A DNA stretch of 64,000 nt from Stercorarius parasiticus (Eukaryota > Chordata > Aves > Charadriiformes > Stercorariidae). Shown here one piece after another: positions 58,361 through 64,000 of the stretch; the first letter of the stretch is position 1; every line of letters starts with the position of its first letter. The stretch spans positions 62,001-126,000 of the forward strand of contig VWZL01001947.1 of assembly GCA_013396915.1 (NCBI GenBank), read 5' to 3'. A program made the translations under genes and the position numbers. Below the pieces are notes generated by a model. The model saw only the letters and a list, made by a program, of their open reading frames with translations, was not told the DNA's origin and searched no databases.

Positions 58361-61308
58361 CTAGCTGAAGTCTGACACTGACTACCAATTTGTGAAGTTG
58401 GCTGTAGTCGTCAAGTTTATGGGGCCATGCTTTGCACATGGAACACAACTATGGTCTCTCTTCATGGAGAGTCACAAACTCAGGCTCTGTCCTTCTGAGT
58501 TCATACAGCCAAAAGAGAAAATGCTCACATTTTTCTGTTTCTTTGCTGTCATTATTTAAAATCCATATCAATTAATAAAGCACAAAAATGAAGTATGAGG
58601 TATGCAAGGAAAAAGTGTTGCTAACAAAAGTCTATATTGCTGTTAACGTGCCCACAAAACTTTCAGTGAGGTCAAAAGAACAGCATATGGCAGAAGTCTC
58701 AAATCAGACTTCTTTTCACCATGAATCCCTGTTGAATTCATAGGAGTTTCAGTGGCAAGGAATTTTAAAAGAATTCCAGTTCTATATATATAAACCCTAA
58801 TAGGTTGGAACAGTAATTCTTCTTCCATCAAATTTAATGGGTACTTTTTAGATTTAATGTGTTTGTGACATTTTTGCAGACTCATATTTCCTTTGTTGTC
58901 TTCACATTGCTACAGAGTCGCACCCCAGGGTACTTTATGAGACTGTAACTGATGTAAAAACTTGATTGGCAGATTTTTGCATGTAAAATATATGTTTCAT
59001 GACATTTTAAAGCCTTGATGGAATCTACTTTGTTCTCTATTAGGCTACAGTTCCTTTCTGTTATGTGAAAATGTATTTTTGCATTGGGTACAGTACCAAA
59101 TACATTGCTTTATGTACTGGCAGTAAAATGTTAAATATTGCTTATGGCATTACGACAGGTATCTAAAAATACAAGAGGAACATTTCTATTTTGGTAAACT
59201 GCCCAGACCTTCCATGCAAATAGAATTTTTAATATTTCAGTGTGAAGACTAACAAAATGGAAATCATGCATAACAAACTAGCTTAATTTCTTTAAGGAAA
59301 TGATAATAAAAGCAGACAAAAGTAAAGAAGTATACATTATTCACTTGGATTCCAAGGAAGCTTTTAATCCAGTACCAAGAACGTTATTAATGAATAGGGT
59401 AAGAAGGTGAGGAAGTAATACTCAACTCGATGACAAACTGGCTTGCTTACAAAGACGAGGAATGACCATAAATGTAAAAGGGAGATGACAAATGCAACGC
59501 CGCAGAGCTCAGCATTAGATTCCTCATCTTCGTCATACTAATGAACTGGAAAACTGACAGAGCTTCAAGGTGTGCAATTTGATGTGTCAGGAATACAGGT
59601 AACAGCTGGTCATGAACAGAAAGGAGGAAAATATAGTTCAAACTGATTGGAAAAAAAGGGGATATGTATATGCCATAGAAGTGAAAATTTAAAATGTATA
59701 AAAGCAAGCATGAGGAAATAAAAAAAATAACAGAGATTATGGGCTGTACTGAGCACGTCAAAGACCTGGCAGTGTTCAATACAAAGTTTAAAACATCAGG
59801 TAATTAGATAAATGATTATATTAAGTTATGTTCAAACCATTTGGTAGGAATGTAAAACACAACATAAATACAATTAGTGATTCGATATCTGGCAGCAGCT
59901 AGAAAGGACAAAAATTATATGCATAAGATGGAGAATGCTAAATCCAGACTCATAGTACAAAGGAGTGTGAACAGAATTGAAAACTAGAATATTAGAATGT
60001 GTCCCAGGAAGACAGAGATTAACAGTTCTTTCCATCAGTTTACTTGTTTGGCTGTCTTTGTGCAGTGAACTGGTAATTGTGGCAGCAGACACATTAGTGA
60101 AAGACAGAACTGCAAAATGATTTTTTCTCTCATCTTCCAGTTATTCTCAGAAAATCGGAAGGAGGTATACGCGTAGAGGACAGTACGTGTTGGAAGACTG
60201 CTGTGATACTTCTGGGAATAAAGAGGGATTTAGCGCACTGTATTTCAAAAGTGCATATATTACACACTAAGTGATGTTCTTCATTGCTATACTCTCTAAC
60301 TAGTGCAGTATATGCTAAATTCATCACTGCTGTATATATCCTGAGTTCCCCCACCCCCTGAAGGTGCACACTCAAGAGCAGCAAGTGGAAGCGGTACTAT
60401 TGCTACCAAGTCCTCCATTTACATGTCACGTGGAGGTCTAGTCTCCCACCTGCCTTCTCAGTTTCCAAACACAGCCTTTAGGAGAAGCAGCTACACAAGA
60501 TTAAGACAAGTGCAAGCTACACTTCACCGCCTCTGACCATACTCATTAGCATCAAGATGGCTTATTCTTTTGACAACAGGAGCTCACAAATAAACATTTG
60601 GCTGAAGCTGAAGCAAAGAAGTAAGTGATGCTACTTGAAAAGCTCACAGAGGCACTAAGTCTACTCTGACTGAAAATACAGAACCGTAAATGGCCAACTC
60701 AGTCCATAACTAGGGACTGTTTGTGGACTTTTAACATCTTTCCATCTGGGACTAATGCTTGCTCTCAGGCAGTTGTCTTTTTTGAACTGCGCTAGATGAT
60801 GATCTTGCTTTGTTATTCATACTTCAGTTACCTAGATTACAGCAAAGCAGTATGAAACCTGCAGCTCTCCAGAAGCTCTAACTTATCACCCACCTTCTGA
60901 GAATCAGAGTCAATTCTGGACACATAAAACTCCACTCTCCATATTGCTTTTTTATAGATTTGAATATCTGAGATCTCAGTATTCTGCATCCTTGAGCCAA
61001 GATAACTGAAAGCTAGAGGATGAAGAATGTGAGGTTATGGCTCGACAGAGTTGCTTCTTTGTCATCCTCTACCAGGATAACATCCACCTGTATGACAGAC
61101 AAAATTCTGGAGGGACTGAGGGTAGGTGGAAGAAGAAAATACAGAATCGGTTCTTGCAGAAAGAAAATACTGTCATGCAGGGTCACTACCTTCTCTTTCA
61201 TGTGCAAGACCAGCTAAACCATAGAATAGTCAACTCCGCAACAAGCAAAACTAAAAGATGCCTGTATGTTTCCCTAGTATTCTTAGGGCAGAGGCTAAGT
61301 GAGGATAG
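58361..61308. other. AT-rich non-coding region, no gene recognised
   Basis: Three kilobases with only short chance frames. No repeat family, RNA or exon was recognised. Confidence 0.6.
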
Positions 61309-61742
61309 TCACAGAATCACACAATCACAGAATGGTTCGTGTTGGAAGGGACCTTAAAGATCATCTAGTTCCAACCTCCCAACCTCGCACCTGACCAGGC
61401 TGCTCAAAGCCTCATCCAGCCTGGCCTTGAACACTTNNNNNNNNNNNNNNNNNNNNNNNNNNNNNNNNNNNNNNNNNNNNNNNNNNNNNNNNNNNNNNNN
61501 NNNNNNNNNNNNNNNNNNNNNNNNNNNNNNNNNNNNNNNNNNNNNNNNNNNNNNNNNGAGCTGGACGCAGTACTCCAGGTGGGGTCTCACCAGAGCAGAG
61601 TAGAGGGGCAGAATCACCTCCCTCGACCTGCTGGCAATGCTTCTTTTGATGCAGCCCAGGATGCGGTTGGCTTTCTGGGATGCAAGTGCGCTTTGCCTGC
61701 TCGTGTTGAGCTTCTTGTCCACCAGCACCCCCACATCACACC
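61309..61742 (-). mobile_element. CR1 LINE fragment, antisense, split by an assembly gap
   Basis: The 3' end lies at 61309-61335 (CACAGAATCACA...AGAATGG), followed by the GTTGGAAGGGACCTTAAAGAT terminus block in antisense. After the gap, the minus strand encodes [35 protein letters not shown] and [12 protein letters not shown], the C terminus of CR1 ORF2. This matches the subfamily of the plus-strand copy at 57600-58360. It is 5'-truncated at about 61742. Confidence 0.92.
61437..61557. other. Assembly gap (121 N) inside a CR1 element
   Basis: This run of undetermined bases interrupts a minus-strand CR1. The flanking parts are the 3' end of the element (61309-61436) and its ORF2 C-terminal region (61558-61742). 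Confidence 1.
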
Positions 61743-61796
61743 TCATTATTGGAAGGAATTAAAATAGTAAGATAGTAAGCGCAGCATAAGAAAATT

Positions 61797-61900
61797 AATG
61801 GAATGGAATGGAATGGAATGGAATGGAATGGAATGGAATAGCATAGCATAGAACAGAACAGAACAGAACAGAACAGAACAGAACAGAATAGAATAGAATA
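61797..61900. repeat. Compound pentanucleotide microsatellite: GAATG, GCATA, GAACA, GAATA
   Basis: After a partial unit at 61797-61800 come exactly 20 perfect pentamers: seven GAATG (61801-61835), one GAATA, two GCATA (61841-61850), seven GAACA (61851-61885) and three GAATA (61886-61900). Neighbouring blocks differ by only one or two bases. Confidence 0.97.
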
Positions 61901-63553
61901 GGTCTTTTTTGACAGTGAGTTCTAACCTTCACTACGCAGAGCAATACAGCTGCCTTACTACTCATGTCAGATGCCTATGGAGAAACTAGGACTGAAAACA
62001 GTGATTGTGGGGGATCCTTTCTCAGAGCTTTTTGTGCTGGGGATCAAAGTACTGAGAAGAAAATAAACCTTCTCCTTGCCCCACCTGAATCCTTCTCACA
62101 GCAAGGGGATGAACTAATCTCTGCCATGCTGGCCTGTTCTGTGTTGGTCTTTGTAGATCCTCTGTGTTATTAAATCTTTCTAAGTCAGTATGGAGAGTGC
62201 TCATGGTTTTCTTTTATGATTCTCTTGAATTAGCCTATGGCTGTTCTTGCTTAATTCTTAACATATCTCAGATATTTTCATCATCTTACTGGGTGATGGT
62301 AATATAAAGGTGATGTCAAACTCTCTGATGAATCTTAGATCTATACTTCATATCTAATATTTTCATAAAGAATTTTTCCTCAAAGACATTCAGATATCCA
62401 CCTTTGGTAGATTTCCAGATTTTTGTATCCACACATTAACATGCAAATTATCCTTACTCTCGCTCCTTAAAGAAATCTTCTAATGCTTCTTTTCATAATA
62501 TTGTCAGTTTCTAACTTTTGAGTGCTCACTTTTGCAATACTAATGACCATTTTTGGTAGAATATGCAAAATAGCGCAATCTGCTCTTAGCACAACTGGCA
62601 TCAGTGGTATTATTCCTACTCTTTGTGAGTACAATGATGAATAGAAATAAGCCAAATGCATTCGAGAATAGTTTCTGGGGATCCTGTTCTGGACAATTTT
62701 ACATTTAATTGTTTCTTTTACAAAGCTTTCAAGACATCCAGAAATTTTTTATAAGTCTTTCTAACAGGTTGAAAGAAATATAATAACATTTTTAATAGGC
62801 ATGTAGTGAATGAAGCTATGAAAATGAAATGAGGATAGAAGCAGAAATGGGTGCAATCTTTCAACTGTACTGTAAAAAAGGACTTACTGCGAGTTCCTTG
62901 CTTCATGTTTAATAATGGAGAATAATTAATATATCAAATCTACTTATTGGTATCTCATTTATAATGAAATGGTCATCAGCTATGGTCTATATGGTGGTCT
63001 TTAAAATTGTATATTTTATTCTCTATGTTTTTGAACAATCTGTTTCATCCCCTCCAATCATAATTGACAAAAATGATGTTTCATCCATGATATTTGCAAT
63101 AAAAATAATATGGCTTCAGGCATCAACTAAGAACATTATTTTCTGAGCACACGGGAATCATTAATCTTGAGAGACAATCAACTGCTAAATCAATTATAAA
63201 AATATAGGTGTTTTCAGTTAGCTTCAATTGTTCATTATCACAAGAAACTCAAACACTTGGTATAGCTGCCTCAGGCACCAGCTAAGCCAACCTGCGATGA
63301 AGTTCCAAAAGTTTGCATGAAAGTGAAGCTAAAATATTTGAGTAAATCTTATCCAGGAACAAATTAATAGCGCATAGGTTGCCATACCCATCATAGCTAT
63401 ACCCAACCTCTATTAGCCTCCTCCATTTCTCAATTCCACTGAAATTTGAAGCACTGAAAGGTGGTGGTAGGTCCTATTCACAGCATTTACAGTAATGGTT
63501 TTCCATAGATCTGCCTCACTTTATTCTTGTGGTCCACCTCCCTCCTGTAGGGG

Positions 63554-63569
63554 AAAAAAAAAAAAAAAA
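63554..63569. repeat. Poly(A) tract
   Basis: Sixteen A in a row, preceded by GGGG and followed by CACG. No retroposon body was recognised. Confidence 0.85.
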
Positions 63570-63896
63570 CACGAAAAACAAGCCAGAAATGCAAAGGAAG
63601 AAAGAATTAGGTGATGCGGATGGGGCATTACCAAGTCCCTGTGAAGTCCAGGGGCCGCACCTCAGCCTGCTGTACAAAAAATTCTAGTTGCAAGCATTAG
63701 TGAATGAATTTTTCCAAGTATTACTGCAAATCGCAATATTCCCTTTAGGTTATCACTGACAGAATTTTAAAATATTTGCATTATTTATCAGCTCCTGCAT
63801 CTCCTCATCTAAATGTAAGCTGTAATCAATAAATCATCAATACCTCACCACTTCTTTATTCTGTGGGATGTAAATTATGCAGCTTTCCATTGTTTT

Positions 63897-63926
63897 TATA
63901 TATATATAGGTGTGTGTGTGTATATG
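63897..63926. repeat. (TA)n(TG)n microsatellite
   Basis: About six TA steps are followed by GG and then five TG steps and TATATG. It is a short simple repeat. Confidence 0.85.
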
Positions 63927-64000
63927 TAATGCTCAGCGTTTCCAAATCCATCAGAAATAAACTTATTTCTAATCAATAAAGGTGCACCTATCATTTGGGA

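Larger units (their letters stand above)
61901..64000. other. AT-rich non-coding region to the window end
   Basis: No gene was recognised. It holds a 16-base poly(A) at 63554-63569 and a short (TA)n(TG)n run at 63897-63926. Confidence 0.6.

Noticed and set aside
57657..58448. Long minus-strand frames of 167 and 171 codons
   Set aside because: They are antisense shadows of a plus-strand CR1.
1..64000. Endogenous retrovirus, CRISPR array, operon, tRNA or rRNA gene
   Set aside because: No gag, pol or env remnants, paired long terminal repeats, regular spacer arrays or cloverleaf-type sequences were recognised by eye. Reverse-transcriptase motifs present are all CR1 LINE.

Overview
This window looks like a repeat-poor, AT-rich stretch of a bird nuclear genome. 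The clearest sign is the set of CR1 LINE fragments. They have CR1-type tails such as the ATTCTATG octamer and the CCAACC/GGTTGG ends, in the subfamily style common in birds. The only gene I can establish has long introns and canonical GT-AG splice sites. Nothing prokaryotic (operons, CRISPR, ribosome binding sites) is present, and no tRNA or rRNA gene was recognised. There are two assembly gaps: 40269-41123 and 61437-61557.

The gene is DCTD (deoxycytidylate deaminase) on the minus strand. Five coding exons can be placed to the base: 36601-36712, 35089-35224, 25692-25808, 24055-24151 and 22029-22107. They join in phase with no stop and give about 179 residues, including the zinc and catalytic motifs HAE and PCNEC. 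The 3' UTR runs down to a candidate poly(A) signal near 20490. The gene's CpG-island promoter surrounds the 40269-41123 gap. The start codon lies upstream of 36712, either inside that gap or in an exon I could not settle.

Layout: 1-18950 is non-coding, apparently intergenic, sequence with one weak TATA-plus-signal-peptide exon candidate near 17940. A degraded plus-strand CR1 lies at about 19010-19740. DCTD occupies about 20475 to 41230. A 5'-truncated minus-strand CR1 with readable reverse-transcriptase motifs lies at 42058-43510, just upstream of the promoter. From 43511 to 54480 I see no gene. An old plus-strand CR1 at about 54480-57215 is split by roughly 1.5 kb that holds three diverged copies of an unnamed repeat. 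A younger, internally deleted plus-strand CR1 follows at 57600-58360. A minus-strand CR1 at 61309-61742 is split by the second gap, and a compound pentanucleotide array follows at 61797-61900. The rest is unremarkable AT-rich sequence.

I found no clear new biological system. The items most worth checking are two short plus-strand signal-peptide-like first exons (17990 and 34457), the three-copy repeat inside the old CR1, and the unresolved 5' end of DCTD.
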